In this document: positions 21,233 to 32,894 of the stretch, in pieces | How the letters are laid out: the number at the start of each line of letters is the position of its first letter | How positions within the stretch are numbered: the stretch's first letter is position 1 | DNA from: Moniliella sp. 'wahieum' | Lineage: Eukaryota; Basidiomycota; Moniliellomycetes; Moniliellales; Moniliellaceae | Direction: 5' to 3' | Assembly: GCA_003971905.1 (NCBI GenBank) | Contig: RSEE01000124.1 | Span: 122,160 to 186,159, forward strand | Length of the DNA stretch: 64,000 bases | Translations under genes and position numbers: made by a program | The notes under the pieces: generated by a model | The model's database searches: none | What the model was told of the DNA's origin: nothing | Seen by the model: only the letters and a program-made list of their open reading frames with translations

Positions 21233-21988
21233 GTGGGGTTAAGTGGGCTTAAGCGCTAAGCAGCCTTGAGTATACCTTTTTGTTTTCCCTATCCCCGCAG
21301 TGCATACCCGCACGTCCACGCCCATCTCTGGCTACTCCGGTCAATTGGGTTGGTGTGGGAGCACCCCATGCGTGGGGATGCGGTTGAACCCCCCCCCCCC
21401 CTTTCTTCCTCCTGTCTGGGCAGGTGCTGCAAGCACCGCTTCCTACCCTACACCCTTTGCTCTCGAGATGCGAGGCAAGGGTGCCGTGATACCAACTGTG
21501 CACCCAAGTGGTGTTTGTTTTCCGTAACTTCTGTTTCTTGAACCTCTCTGGCTGGGAGCATGGTGAGCAATGGGTAGGGCACAGTGATGATAGCTAGTGA
21601 GCAGTGGATGGTATGGTATGGATGGTATGGCATGGGTGGTATGGTCTGGTGTGGTGTGGGGTTAGGCTGCGGGGATGGTAGGGTTGGGGCAGCGCATCAC
21701 GTGCCATTCGCCACCGCCGCTGCGGGGCAGCCTGCCAGCGCCAAGCATGCGCTGACGTGGCACGCGGGGGGCAGGCACGGCGCCAGTGCCACGCGTGGGC
21801 AACATTCAATATTCAATAGTATATTCAACCCAACACGCGCTCTGCGTTCGCAGCCCAATCAGAATCAGAATAGGCCCAGCTGTGGCGTGTTGATTTCCGA
21901 GTTGCACGTCTGCTGGCGCCACCTCTTTCTTGGCGCGTCTCCACCACCGCTTTTTTTTCTTTTGCTTTTCCTGTTCTTCGCGCCCGCC
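21233..21988. other. intergenic, RSC-like gene upstream region
   Basis: A poly-C run at about 21389-21401, a GGTAT/ATGGT-rich simple tract at 21605-21665, and ATTCAAT x2 at 21804-21817. No gene seen. Confidence 0.5.
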
Positions 21989-24813
21989 ATGGCCACCACG
22001 CGCATCCGCGTACGCACCCGCAGCGCCGCCGCCCCGCCCCGCCGCCTTCCGGCCCCACTTCCACCTCCACCTCCGCCTCCGCCTCTGCCTCTGCCTCTGC
22101 CTCCCCCGCCGCCGCGCCCGCCGCCCGCGCGTCTCACCGGCTCCTTCTCCCTCCCCGCCCTGCCCCGCCCCCGCCACCCCCACCCCCGCACCGGCGCCCG
22201 CGCCGCCCGCGCCGCCTCCACCTCCACCTCCGCCGCGTCAGCTGCCACGGGTGCCGCTCACGCCCGCACCGCCACCACCGACTGGCGCTGGCGCTGCTCG
22301 TGCGTCTTCGCGCGCTGCTTTGGCGTCCCGAGGGCAATGTCCAGCCGGCGCGGCATCCTGCCGAACTAGTGGAGAACGTACCCGACAAAGACGATGTGGT
22401 GTACTGGTCCTCGATTGCTCGTCCTATTGATCTCACCACGATTGAAGATAAGGCGCGCAGGGGCCAGTACGCCACCCGTCCGAGTTTGAAGCGGACATGA
22501 TGTTGCTCTTTTGTAATGCGCGTCGTGTTTTGATCCAGGGCACGCCGCAGTTCGCCTTGGCCTGTGTGCTGCAACGATTTTACCAGCAACTGACCAGTTG
22601 GCCTTCGGACGCTTCTCCCGACGAGGTGAGTGCGCACATGGATTCGGTCTACCAGGTCGTCACCGATAACCCGCACCACATTGATTCCAGTGTCCCACTC
22701 GGTCCGGGTGTGGCGACGCCCGTGCCTGAAGCCTTTGGCGTCGGAACAGGCTCGGAATCTTACCGTCCACAATCCAGCCTTCTGTACTGGCTTGTCGCGT
22801 AGCCAGCAAGAACAAGCTCGCCTTCTCTAGTGTTCCCTACAAGGGCCGCAACTACCGCCCGGGCGACTGGGTCCATCTCATCAACCCATCCGACCCTTCC
22901 AAACCGATTGTGGGGCAGATCTTCCGTGTGTTCCAGAAAACCTCTACTACTGCTACTGGCAGTGGCAGTGGCAGTGGCAGCACTCCTCCCGCCCCCCGAC
23001 CCTCTTCTCCCCGCCGTCGACCTCCTCCGATCCATGGTACGTATCCGTGTGCTGGTACTACCGTCCTGAGGATACGGTGCACCCACCTTCGCGGCGCTTT
23101 CTGGTCGGGGAAGTGTTCAAGACCGGTCTTGTGGTGGACCATGCGATCCAGGACATTCTAGAGCCCACATGCGTGATGTACGCTACGCGGTACGTACGCG
23201 GGTCGTCCGGGGATGGACCGAGACTGGCTTAGCAGGTCGAGGTGGTGGTGAACCGTACGTGGTGCAGTTCCGGTACAACGAACAGCAGCGCGTATTTACC
23301 AAGATCAAGAACTGGTCCAGCTGTCTGCCCGAGGACGTACGGCGGACTTGTTCCGAGGCTGCAGTGGTGCCATTTGAAGATAAGGCCGTGCGAACGTTAG
23401 ACCGACAAGTCCCTTCTCCGTTGCTCAGTGGCGTCCGGGGACCCGGCCTGCTGTGCAAGGAAGAAGATGTCAAGCGGCCTACGGGCATCGCGGCCGGTTC
23501 TAACGCCGAAGACCTGTTCCCTGTACCTGTTGCGCCAGGGGCCGGACCACCCAACAAGAAACGTAAACGGCCCAGTGCAAATGCAAGTGCTGCGCGCAAG
23601 CTTGCACGCGCGGGGTCGGCGGTCCAGGGCACTCTGCCGCCAGGGACGTTGGATCCGCGCGACGCGCACCGTGCGGCGTACAATGACTTGACGCATCACT
23701 TGGCCGCGGCGTATGGCGAGGCGGCAATCGGGTATGCGCATCAGAGTTTGCAGCCTACCTCTGGTTTGCCTGGTTTGTCGGGTGTGTCGGGGTTGTCTGG
23801 GGTGTCTGGGACCGAGGTGGACCCACTGCGTCTGGCTTCCTCCCTTGCCCCGGCGCTCACTCTCCCCCCGCACGTGATCAAGTCTACCGCTGACATGTTG
23901 GCGGCGATGCGCGATGCGTCGGTGCACGCTACGGGTCTTGCGCCCCCGGTTCCGGGGAGGCGTTGCTCCGTGTTGGTGCGGCCGGGATGGGGACGAGGAC
24001 AGACAAGGAGAAGGAGAAGGAGAAGGATAAGGATAAGGTCGTGGACGCGGACAAGGGCAAGGGGAAGAAGATGAGGTACAGGCGCAGATTCGAAGGACAC
24101 TCGAGTTGGTTCCGTCTACGACACAGCTACGTTTGTTGGTGGTAAGGTACCCGTACCTTCCCACCAGCTTCACCTGCTTCGTCCCCCTCGGAACCTCCTA
24201 CCACACCTCCTCCACAAGAACCGCGTGCGCCATTGACTTGGCTACCTGCGCCCTTGCCCCCCTTTACCCTTACCCTTACCCTCGTCCTTACCTTCATCTG
24301 TACCCTCATCGTTAGCGTTGTCCTCGTCTGTACCTTTACCCCCGTCCGCTACGCCATTCAAGACGTACGCGCAACGCTCGGCTATGGCCCTGTGGGGCTA
24401 CACCCCTGCTCCGCCCGAATCCTTCCACACCCTTCCTTACCTCGCACATACCGCCCACCGTCTCGACTTGGCGTCTACTGACGAGGCGCGCCGGCAAGGC
24501 GCGACTAGCCTCCCTCCGCGCCTACTGCGCCCACCGCGCCCGATGCGCCTGCTACGGAGGGTGCGGATGCTGCAGCCCAAGCACAAGAACGGGACCAAGA
24601 ACGGGAACAAGAACAAGAACAAGAAGCGGTGGATGCACTGGAAGCGCAACTGACGGAACTCAATGCGCTCAGTGGGTCGCCGTTGGACGGTGCGCTACCC
24701 TTACCCCTTGGTCTGGGATGGGGATGGAGTTGGAGCTGGACGTGGCGCTGGGCAGACCCGATGCGCTCGAGGGGTTGGTGCCTATGCTCAGTGTGGGTGT
24801 TGAGACGGATTGA
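21989..24813 (+). CDS. RSC1/2-like bromodomain and BAH domain protein (frame-broken)
   Basis: Nuclear chromatin-remodeller subunit. From ATG 21989 (CGCCATGGCC context) comes a long Arg/Pro/Ala/Ser low-complexity N-terminus. Then a bromodomain: LVENVPDKDDVVYWSSIARP, IDLTTIEDKARRGQY, and MMLLFCNARRVL holding the acetyl-lysine-site asparagine region. A BAH domain follows: YKGRNYRPGDWVHLINPSD, CWYYRPEDTVHPPSRRFLVG, EVFKTGLVVDHAIQDILEP and VQFRYNEQQRVFTKIKNW. After it are a basic stretch PPNKKRKRP (possible nuclear signal), a GLSGVSG repeat, and a C-terminal region ending LEGLVPMLSVGVETD at 24813. Fungal Rsc1/Rsc2 have two bromodomains; I see one before BAH. At least five frame changes (about 22290, 22495, 22820, 23030, 23240). 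The histone-binding role is from the family. Confidence 0.8.
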
Positions 24814-25500
24814 CTGGTCAGATGGGAGGTGTGAGGTGGGAGGGGTGAGGGGTGAGGGGTGAGGGGTGAGGTGATGGTGAATATTGAATGTGCAAATCCG
24901 ACCGGGGCTCGCTCAGGCTCAGGCTGACGATCTCGACGATCTCGATGGTTCTTTCCTCCTCGACACGGTGGACGTAAGATTTAAGATACCCTGTTAATTG
25001 GGTGACTCTTGACATCCTGGCCCATGTCCCAGATTCCATGTCCCATGTGCCATTTTCTTCCTCTCTCGGGCCCCCGAGCTGTACCAGCTGTACATACCCT
25101 ACCGTACCCGCTCTGAACGTGTGAAAAATATATATACCAGGGCGAACCGATCTCCCCTGCTCCGTCGCATTTTTTCGTTTTGTTTCGTTTTGTTTTGTAC
25201 CTTGCTGCGGGAGGAGTGATTTGGCCACCGTGAGTATACTCTAGCGTCTGCGCCGTCATCTGCGCGCCCTTGCCCGCAAACGAGACGGGGTGGTGGGTGG
25301 TGAGCACCGATCCATCCAGCCGGTCGAGGCACTCACGCATCGGCCATGGCTGACGCGCTGACGGCTGCTGGGCGCGCGGGGCACGTGGCTGGTTCGGTGC
25401 AAGCTGCTGGGACAAGCGTGCGGCGGCGTGGGGCTGGGATGGGGTTGGTAAGCACTTCGAAGCTACTCTCCCACCCCCCACGCCTCTGCGCATCGCCACC
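24814..25500. other. intergenic, recyclin upstream region
   Basis: GGGGTGA x4 at 24842-24869 right after the stop of the previous gene; a TATATATA at about 25128-25135; a TTTTG-rich tract at 25170-25196. An ATG at 25346 opens a frame that could be a first exon ending at the GTAAGC at 25448; this is unproven. Confidence 0.45.
24842..24869. repeat. GGGGTGA heptamer, four copies
   Basis: Four perfect tandem units about 30 bp after the stop of the RSC-like gene. Confidence 0.75.
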
Positions 25501-28500
25501 ATGCCCAGCTGGGGTCTTGGGCGCGGGCAGCCGTCGCAGTATGCCGTGCTCACACCCGACAACCGTCTTCCCACCTCCACCTCCGCCTCCGCCTCGCTCC
25601 GCCGCCGCCGCCGCCCACCGCGCCCGCCTGGTCCGCCCGCCTCGCCCACCGCGCGCCTCCTCCGCTCGTCACGGCCCCCGAGCAGACTGCCTCTGCCTCT
25701 GCCTCGGCGCCTGGGTCCACGTCGCTGCCTACGCCTACCACCGCAGGTCCTGGTGGGCCTAGCGTGGGGGACCTGTACCCCGTCGGACGTCTGTCGTCCG
25801 GGGTGGCGACGCACGTGCTGTGCTGGGTACCTGTTCCGCACTTGGTGCAATGTGCGTTGGCCAGTCGGAACCTCCTGCGAGCCGTGGCGGACGAACGTGT
25901 GTGGGCGTTCAAGTGGACTGCAGCACAATGGGATCCGATTTCTTCTGCTTCACTTACTGATCCGCCGAGGTGAAGCGGTGGGAAGAAGAGTTAACTTTAC
26001 GTGCGCAGCACGACCATCGACCACCTCGTACTACCACCACCTTGTCCGTACCGACCAGTGGCCTTTCCCCCCGCCCGTCCCTGGTGGAAGAAGAAGAGTT
26101 TGGACAGTTCACCTCGGCCGAACCAGAGTGGGGCGAGTTCACCCCTGCGCCCAGTACAGCTGCGGCGCCTGCGGTGCAAGCTGTGGCTCCGACGCCTGGG
26201 ACGGCCCTGGCCGGGCGCGGAGGGAGCTTGGCCCATGGTCTGGCTAGTGTCACCCTAGCTTCCAAAGCGCAGTCTAGCCTGCACGCTCCGGACCAAGTGT
26301 TTTCCCATTCCTCATCTACGTCCCCCGCGCCCGAGGGCAGTACGGTGTTTAGCTTTTCGGCGGAAACTGCGGCAACGAGTAAGCCGGTCCCTCAACTACG
26401 TCATACCTTGGCAGCTGCTGCGCTGCTCGCTCGGCGCACACAGGTACTTCCTATCGTCCGTGCATTGAAGGTCGAGGGGGGAACGAGTAACTTGGCACAA
26501 GAGGAGAGGAAGGGGATGGCGATGCATCTTTGCCTGGTGCGTTGGCGCATCCTCCCTCGCCGGACTGGACGTATCGACCCAAGCGGTTTTTTGGGCAACG
26601 TGGCGCGTCTGTTGGCGTATCCCGTCTTACTCTTTTCTGAAAAGGAGGCTCATGCAGTATGGCCCAACTTAGTCCGCACAGGGCGGCACTTGGCGCAGCA
26701 CGCGCTACTCCCATCGTTTGTCGCTGCCGATGCAAGGCGGTCCGATGCGGTGCGCGCGGGCGAGGTGGCACGTAATGCGCAAGTGACCCGTCGGGCCGTG
26801 GTACGGGCAGAGGAAGATATGCGCGCGACGGCACATGCGTTGTGGTCACTTGGTTCGGCGTTGGAGCAAGGGGATCCAGTTGCAGTCAGTGCGCGCAACG
26901 GGTTTGCTGATCCGAGTTTGGTGCCTGTGTCCGAATCGACGTTTGTGCTCGAGTCGAGCGAGGAGGAGGAGGAGGAAGTAAGTTCAATGGCGATTGCGCC
27001 TGCCGCGCACTTTCTCGAGACGAGGGCGTTGTTTGGAACGCAGATCCAATCGCCTCTTCGGTCCCACGATCCATTGTCCAACGTACTTCCCGGTGCGGAT
27101 GCGGCGGTACTGGAGCGCAAGGCCGAGGTCAAATTGGACTTTGGTCCAATGGATGCGTTTATGGCTTCTGTATCGAAGCACGTCGAGTCGGACGGCGGAC
27201 TGGCTGCACGCGTGTTTCCTTTATCCCTGGACGTGGTGCTAGCGCTGGCAGACAAGGCAGCGGAAGATGTGGTAATGGTGTACATCAAGCCCCTCTTGGC
27301 GCGCGCGAGCGAACTGGACGATACTTGGTCCACACGTCACCCCGTACCGCCCGACGCAGCTGGCGCCCCGCGTCCACGTGGCTCGGACGGTCTGGTCCCA
27401 CCGGCGTGTACCCCCGCGCCGTTGCGGCAGCCTATACCCAATCGCTCCAACTGGCCGTGGCGGCACGAGCGGTCCAAGGGCCAGGAAAAGAAACGCGTAC
27501 GTTGCAGCGGTGCGAGGAGGTGGTGCATCGAATGTGGACACCATTCGTGGTAGGGTACTTGGAGCAAGAACGGGCATGGGCCGAAGCTGCGATGCGAGCT
27601 GCATGTGCAGTGTGGACGCACAAGTTAGAACGTCGGTTGGAGCAGCAGAACCCGCACTCGCATTCGGACTCGGACTCGCACCCACATGACGATGTAGCTC
27701 CGCACGATGCAGCGCATGCCAAACGCTCCGCTTTGGCTGCTGCGAAAAACGCGTTGCTCAAGCCGGTTGTTCTTGTGCCCCGGGCCGCCGCGTCGGCCTG
27801 GTCGGGTTCAAGTGGACTTCGTCTTCCGACCCGTCTCGTGCGGCGGGGGACACGTCTCATCCCGCTCCCGACCAAGAAGACCAAGATGAGAAGAAGAACA
27901 AAGACGAGGAAGAAGAGAGGAAGAGGAAGAGGAAGAGAAAAAGCGCAACAACGTGCTCGTGACGAAGCCGCTCGGGAAATTATGCCGGAGGAAGCAGTGT
28001 GGGGGAGCGGATCGAGCGAGCCCGAGGACGCCAAGGGCTCCAACGACACCAAGGACACCACGGTGGGTGGGCTCCCGGGTCGAGTGTGGAGGCAGGGGAC
28101 GAACGGGGCGAAGCACGCATGTCCATGGCGTCACTGTTGGACTTGGATACGGTAGTGAGTGTGATCCAGGCACATCGGCAATCTCTCCGGCGCATGGAGG
28201 CGTTTACGTACTTTGAAGGGGAAGTGGGGGAGCAAGCGCGTCAAGAACGGGAGATGTTGGCATTACAATTTTTCACTCTATTGGACAAGGAACATGTGCA
28301 ACCTGCGTTCCAACGAGCCCAGGAACAAGTGGAGCAGTGGACGCCTTCCCTCTCTGTTGAGGCTACGGCGTCCGAGTCGACTATGCTCCACACGGCCCAA
28401 GCAGCCGATTACGTTGCACCCGTGGTACAGTTTACCGCGTTGACGCATGTTGCCGACGCGTTGTTGCAGTTGGTGCAAGTGTACGTCGATACGGAACTGC

Positions 28501-29263
28501 TTCGTGCTGTGGGGCCTGCGGCGCGCGCGCAAGATGGGGGGGGGGCAAGAAAGCGTCGACCCGTGCCGGGGGCGGAGGCGGAGGCGGAGGCGGGACTGTG
28601 GCCGTGGACTTTTTGCACCCTGTCGTGCGTGAACAAGCGCGGTTCCAACGCGCGGTGGATGCACGTGTGGCGCTCGGGCTCAACTTGGGGGTGGACGTGT
28701 TGATGCGACAAGCAGAGTACTTGTTATCGACGTTACAGCAAGCTTCGGACTTTGATCCTCCTGTGGAGGAGGGCAAGCCACCTGATCTAGCTGCTTCAAC
28801 CCATGCGTGTGAGGTGGTAACGGCGTGTTTGGGGGTACACTGTCGTGTGCTACGTGACGTGGTGGAGCGGGAGACAAGGGACGTGTTTTTCCGTGAAATC
28901 GGCACAAGACTACACAGTTTGTTAGTACGCCACTTGAAGCGTCAAGTCATCTCGACCCGAGGCGGGTGGCAAGTGATTGCCGATGTGAATGCGTACCATG
29001 CACTGGTGATGCAGCACCTTCGTCTGCCGATGTGGGCAAGTTATTTGATGGACTCAAGATGCTCGCGCACCTGTTTGTCGTGGAAGGCGCGCGGGAACTC
29101 AGTGCGCTGGTCAAAAGGTCGTTTGGCTGCTGATGGCGCTGCGGGTCCACCGGAAGAAGTGGCTGAACTGCTAAGAGCTCGCAAGGATTATCGATTGATC
29201 GCCCCGGCCATCGATAAGGAGTTGTATGGGTTCAAGGTTCAGGAAGATTGTCTGATCCAATAG
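25501..29263 (+). CDS. RCY1: recyclin-1-like F-box/Sec10-type trafficking protein (frame-broken)
   Basis: F-box protein of endosome-to-plasma-membrane recycling. The likely start is ATG 25501 in a GCCACCATGCC context, followed by a Pro/Ser/Ala-rich N-terminus. The F-box reads GRLSSGVATHVLCWVPVPHL, QCALASRNLLRAVADERVWA. Then an acidic, Ser-rich linker, and the exocyst-Sec10-like body: MDAFMASVSKHVESDGGLAA, RVFPLSLDVVLALADKAAED, CEEVVHRMWTPFVVGYLEQE, LLDLDTVVSVIQAHRQSL, and near the end FFREIGTRLHSLLVRHLKRQ and GGWQVIADVNAYHALV. About 1,200 residues, somewhat longer than yeast Rcy1. The shifts (about 25610, 25970, 27330, 28140, 28600, 29040) are each consistent with one lost or gained base. It ends YGFKVQEDCLIQ at 29263. 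The role is inferred from the family. Confidence 0.82.
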
Positions 29264-30027
29264 CTGGGCTCCTCTGCTCTCCCCTCCTCTGCTCTCTCTG
29301 CTTTGCTTTGCTCTGCTCTCCCCTCTCTGCTCTGCTCTCCTCTCTCAATCTCCTCTCGTCTTGCCATGATTCATGATGCACGTCGACCGCACCGGCTCAC
29401 TACGCTTGGCTACAGAATACCCACCATAATTCATGTTGCCAATATCCGCCATCTGTACTTGTCTGCCCGGGGACCTGCTGGGAGCTAGAACGTGGGGCCG
29501 GGTACGTGCGCTCCATTGCATGCATCTTGTTTGCCTACGCGCCACATTCACCTCTGGGGCTATTGTACCGAAGTAGAGGTAGAGGGAGAAGTACAGGTAC
29601 AGGATGCATTGGAGGTAGAGGTAGAAATACAGGTAGAGGAGATGCATTGAAACGTGCGAGCCAACCGAGGGTTTTGTTTGTCCCTCCCTCTCCTCCTCGA
29701 TCGGCAGGATCGTCACCGTTTCCTTCCTCGTGAGATCTGAGCTCTGAGCGTCTGAGATGAGATGGAGGATGGGGACACGAGGGGCAGGGTGAATGACTGA
29801 TTGAAGTGAATGAAAATGTCGACTTGTGCATATGCCCCACCATCCGGCCTCCGAAGCTCAAGGCATCTGAATCTGACCCCCAAGGCTTGAAGGGGAGCTT
29901 GTTGGTTCGGCTGGTACTATAGGGAGGAGAGGATGATCGAGGTATGGGCTGTTAATTACTGACCCTGTGGCAAAGAACGTCGCCCAAGTAGATACATACC
30001 CGTGGGAACCGCAGGCAACGAGCAACT

Positions 30028-30055
30028 ACGTTCAACGTACAACGTTCACCGTTCA
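30028..30055. repeat. ACGTTCA heptamer, four copies
   Basis: ACGTTCA, ACGTACA, ACGTTCA, CCGTTCA in exact 7-bp register. Confidence 0.7.
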
Positions 30056-30188
30056 CATGCATCATGGCAACCCGCGCTGCCATCTGCCTTCCCCTGGCGG
30101 ACTGAGGCAGTGCATCGTTCTCGCACACCGCCTCGGGCCAATCCGCCAGGGGCGGGACAGGGGGTGGGTGTGGTGGTGTCCAGGTGGT

Positions 30189-30224
30189 GGGGATGGGGAT
30201 GGGGATGGGGATGGGGATGGGGAT
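30189..30224 (+). repeat. GGGGAT hexamer, six copies
   Basis: Six perfect tandem GGGGAT units with G-rich flanks. The G4 runs at regular spacing could fold as a G-quadruplex on the plus strand. Confidence 0.75.
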
Positions 30225-30572
30225 GGGGGTGGGAGGGGCTAGGGATGGGAGGGGATGCAGATGGGCAGATCACCATGCGAGTAGAGGGCTAGGCGCTAGA
30301 CGCCAGTCACGTGGTGGGACATGGTTCTAGCGTACTGGTACTCACCGTGACGCGTGAGTCTGAGTGATGCACTGCTGCGCTGCACTGCCCCCGCACTGCT
30401 CTGCTCTGCTGCGTGCTGCGAGCGTCCAAGTGCACACGCCTGCGCGGCACGGAGGCAGTGTAGTCCAAGGACGAGCGACTAGGGCAGTGCTGCCAGCGCA
30501 AGTGCAAGCTGGCAGGCCAGGCGTACGTAAGGAGCACCAGCGACGCGCGAGTCGCGCGTCGGCAGGCGTGGG

Positions 30573-30600
30573 GATCATCGATCATCGATCATCGATCAGG
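30573..30600. repeat. GATCATC heptamer, four copies
   Basis: Three perfect GATCATC units and GATCAGG. Related arrays are at 9763-9790 and 32845-32865. Confidence 0.75.
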
Positions 30601-30943
30601 ATGCGTCTCAGGCCTCAGGACCCAGACGCGTATCAGCATCGGAGCCAGGGACACAGGACCAGCACCCGGATGCGGTAGCCTACGCAGGACCAACCCGCAC
30701 CAGTTCGCATCCTCTCGTCACACAGGTGCTGCCCCACACTGCCCTCCTGCCCCTGTCTCCCCCGGCATGCAGCAGCAAACGCAGCAACGCAGCAACGTAG
30801 CATCCTGCCTCGTCTGCTCCCACCTCCTCTGCTCCCTCCCATCCATCGTCGCTTTAATACGCCCCCCATCCCATCCCCTTCTCTTCTCTTCTCTTCCATC
30901 CCATCCCCTCTACCCCCCACACCCACGTCTCCACTCCCGCACC

Positions 30944-31327
30944 ATGGGCGACCTCGCGAAAGCATCTGGATGCAATACTGCATCTACTGTACGTCGGCCT
31001 CGCCCCGCTCTTCTACCACCTGACCCTCACCTGACCCTCCCCCCCTTCCCGACAGCCAACGTCGGGAGGACTGGTGCACGTGCCTGGACTGCCGATGCAA
31101 CTGTTGCTGGGACAAGGGCGAGTTGCCACCAGAAGAAGAAGATCAGGCTGGGGCAGCAGCAGCAGCAGATGCTTCCCACCCGCTTCCGCCCTCGGACTAC
31201 ACTGCACACACCAACCCTACCACCGCCGCCCTCCTGGTCCGACGACAGTCCAAGCGCCATCCCCCGCCCTGAAAAGTTCGAGTACGCACCAGCACAGGAG
31301 ATGAAGGTGCCTTCGCCCCCCAGTTGA
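30944..31327 (+). CDS. small Cys-rich protein of unknown function
   Basis: ATG 30944 has an ideal context (CGCACCATGGGC) after a CT-rich leader, so a gene starts here. A GTACGT donor at 30989 and a TTCCCGACAG acceptor ending at 31055, with CTGAC branch-like sequences between, mark one intron; a GT at 30993 is an alternative donor. One reading frame of each exon is strikingly Cys-rich: RESIWMQYCIYC in exon 1 and REDWCTCLDCRCNCCWDKGE in exon 2, followed by an acidic, Ala-rich stretch. The frame that reaches the stop at 31327 ends PRPEKFEYAPAQEMKVPSPP. To join these, one base must be missing near 30953 and another shift must fall near 31220. Expected size is about 110 residues. No family recognised; metal binding is possible. 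Confidence 0.45.
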   Translation: MGDLAKASGCNTASTVRRPRPALLPPDPHLTLPPFPTANVGRTGARAWTADATVAGTRASCHQKKKIRLGQQQQQMLPTRFRPRTTLHTPTLPPPPSWSDDSPSAIPRPEKFEYAPAQEMKVPSPPS

Positions 31328-32162
31328 ACGTGGAACGTCGATTCCCGCTTCGTGTCCATCCCACTGGTTGCGCATTCCAGCCTGGCTCCTTCCTTTCCGT
31401 CCCTCATGGTTCCCTCATGTGGTCGGATGGTGAGTAGGACGATGCCCAGGACCATGATCATACAACCGTGGGCGTTACGCGCGACGCGCGCGAGACTAAC
31501 AGGGGGCAAGCCGCAGGGCAGATGCATGAAATTTGATCTTGTGTTATTTTGTTTGGTTTTGGTTTTGGTTTTGGTGTGGTGGTCGGGTTTTGTTTGGCCT
31601 GGGCGCGCATGGAAGCTTGACGACGCGTCGGGTCCATACATGGTGCGTGCGTGGTGCAGCTAACTGGGAATGGAGGTGGTAAAGTCATAACATTCTCTAC
31701 ATCGCACGCTCCCATTCACAAGACGTAGCACACAAGGCAGTTAAGTTTGGATGGATGGAGGGAGGGAGGGAGGGTTGGATGGTAGTGAAGCCGTGGGCCG
31801 TGGGCCGTAGGCTGTGGCTCGGGCGCGCACCAATACCCTACGCTGTACCTGGTCGACGAGCTTGCTGGTTCTTGCTAGTTCCGCCAGGCCGAACCAACCA
31901 ACCGTCCGGGACCGGGCCCGGGGGGCACTTAGTACTTACTTACCCTCGACCCCTCCCTCCTCCCTCCCGACCGAACGACCCAGGACGACCGGGTCCAGTC
32001 CCCGTCCCATGCGCACATTCGCCTCGTATCCTATCCAGCTCCTTTCTGCTTACTCCTGCTTGCTCCTTGCTCCTCCCTCCTTGCTCCCGCTTGCTCCTGC
32101 CTTACGCCCATCTGCTGGCTCCCAGCTCCGGGCCCCCACCTTCTTGCTCCTACTTAGCCAAA
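31328..32162. other. intergenic, low complexity
   Basis: TTTGG-rich tract at about 31540-31590, GGAT/GGGA repeat at 31749-31785, and TTGCTCC repeats at about 32052-32100. No gene recognised. Confidence 0.45.
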
Positions 32163-32850
32163 TCAGTCCAAGTCCGCCACCAACACCCACTCCAACGTAT
32201 CGTCCACCTGAGGTTTGCTTATCCTCGCCTGGCCATCCGCGTCCGTACCCATTTCCACGTCCGCACCCACACCGGCGTCTGCACCCGCACCCGCACCCGC
32301 ACCGGGCGCGACGTGCCAACCGAGCAACGCACTATGCTCCCCCAGCGCGCACAGGCGCAATCTATCCGCCCGCCGACGCGCACGAAATACAAAGTGTAAT
32401 GCTCGTCGTCCGGGCGCTCGTCCACCAGCGGAACGCTCGTAGGGCTACTGGAGCTGGTGGAAGCGAAGGTGGGAGTGGGAGTGGCAGGGTCCAAATTGGA
32501 CTGCCACGCGCTGAAGCGGTGCCATGCGTAGGAGTGGCGTGGTGGAACCAAGCGGACGAAGGGAGGTGGGGTGGATGTGGGTGCGAGGGGGAGAGACTAG
32601 TGGAGCCAGGGACAGCGGAAGCCAAAGCCAAAGCCAAAGCCAAAGACGAAGCAGAGGCAGAGGCAGCAAGTACGCGACGCGCTTGGACCGGAGCAAAGCG
32701 GAACCATGCGCATACGCCGAGGGCTTGCCAGAACGGTTGGTTGGTCCTTCTCGAGTGAGCGGATGCGGTATGCCAGATGCCAGGAGTACCGTTGAGGACG
32801 AAGGGGACGAAGGGAAGAAGGGGAGGATGACAATGACGAAGGGGGATCAT
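32163..32850 (-). CDS. hypothetical protein, Ser/Ala-rich then folded C-terminus
   Basis: The minus strand from an ATG at 32850 gives about 230 residues with two apparent frame changes (about 32575 and 32370). The first part includes WHTASAHSRRTNQPFWQALG and an Ala/Ser/Leu repeat encoded by a CTTTGG hexamer (about 32620-32650). The second part looks like real folded protein: LVPPRHSYAWHRFSAWQSNL, VPLVDERPDDEHYTLYFVRV, LCALGEHSALLGWHVAPG, then a Gly/Ala hexamer repeat and a clean end QVDDTLEWVLVADLD. No family recognised. An acidic C-terminus and no membrane helix apart from the low-complexity tract. It could also be two exons with a short intron instead of shifts. Confidence 0.4.
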
Positions 32851-32865
32851 CGATCATTGATCAGA
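32845..32865. repeat. GATCATC heptamer, three copies
   Basis: GATCATC, GATCATT, GATCAGA, eight bases before another heptamer array at 32874. Confidence 0.7.
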
Positions 32866-32873
32866 AGGAGACG

Positions 32874-32894
32874 TCAAGCTTCAAGCTTCAAGTG
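32874..32894. repeat. TCAAGCT heptamer, three copies
   Basis: TCAAGCT twice, then TCAAGTG. Same word as at 1076, 3243 and 50565. Confidence 0.7.

Larger units (their letters stand above)
29264..30943. other. intergenic, simple-repeat rich
   Basis: CTCTGCTCTC-type tract at 29275-29345; GAGGTAGA/TACAGG tract at 29570-29640; TCTGAGC x3 at 29736-29757; ACGTTCA x4 at 30028-30055; GGGGAT x6 at 30189-30224; GATCATC x4 at 30573-30600; CTCAGGC x2 at 30607-30620. The last 150 bp form a pyrimidine-rich leader. No gene seen before 30944. Confidence 0.55.

Noticed and set aside
30767-31327. Longer start at 30767 for the Cys-rich gene
   Set aside because: The extra part is translated CT-rich leader; the ATG at 30944 has a far better context.
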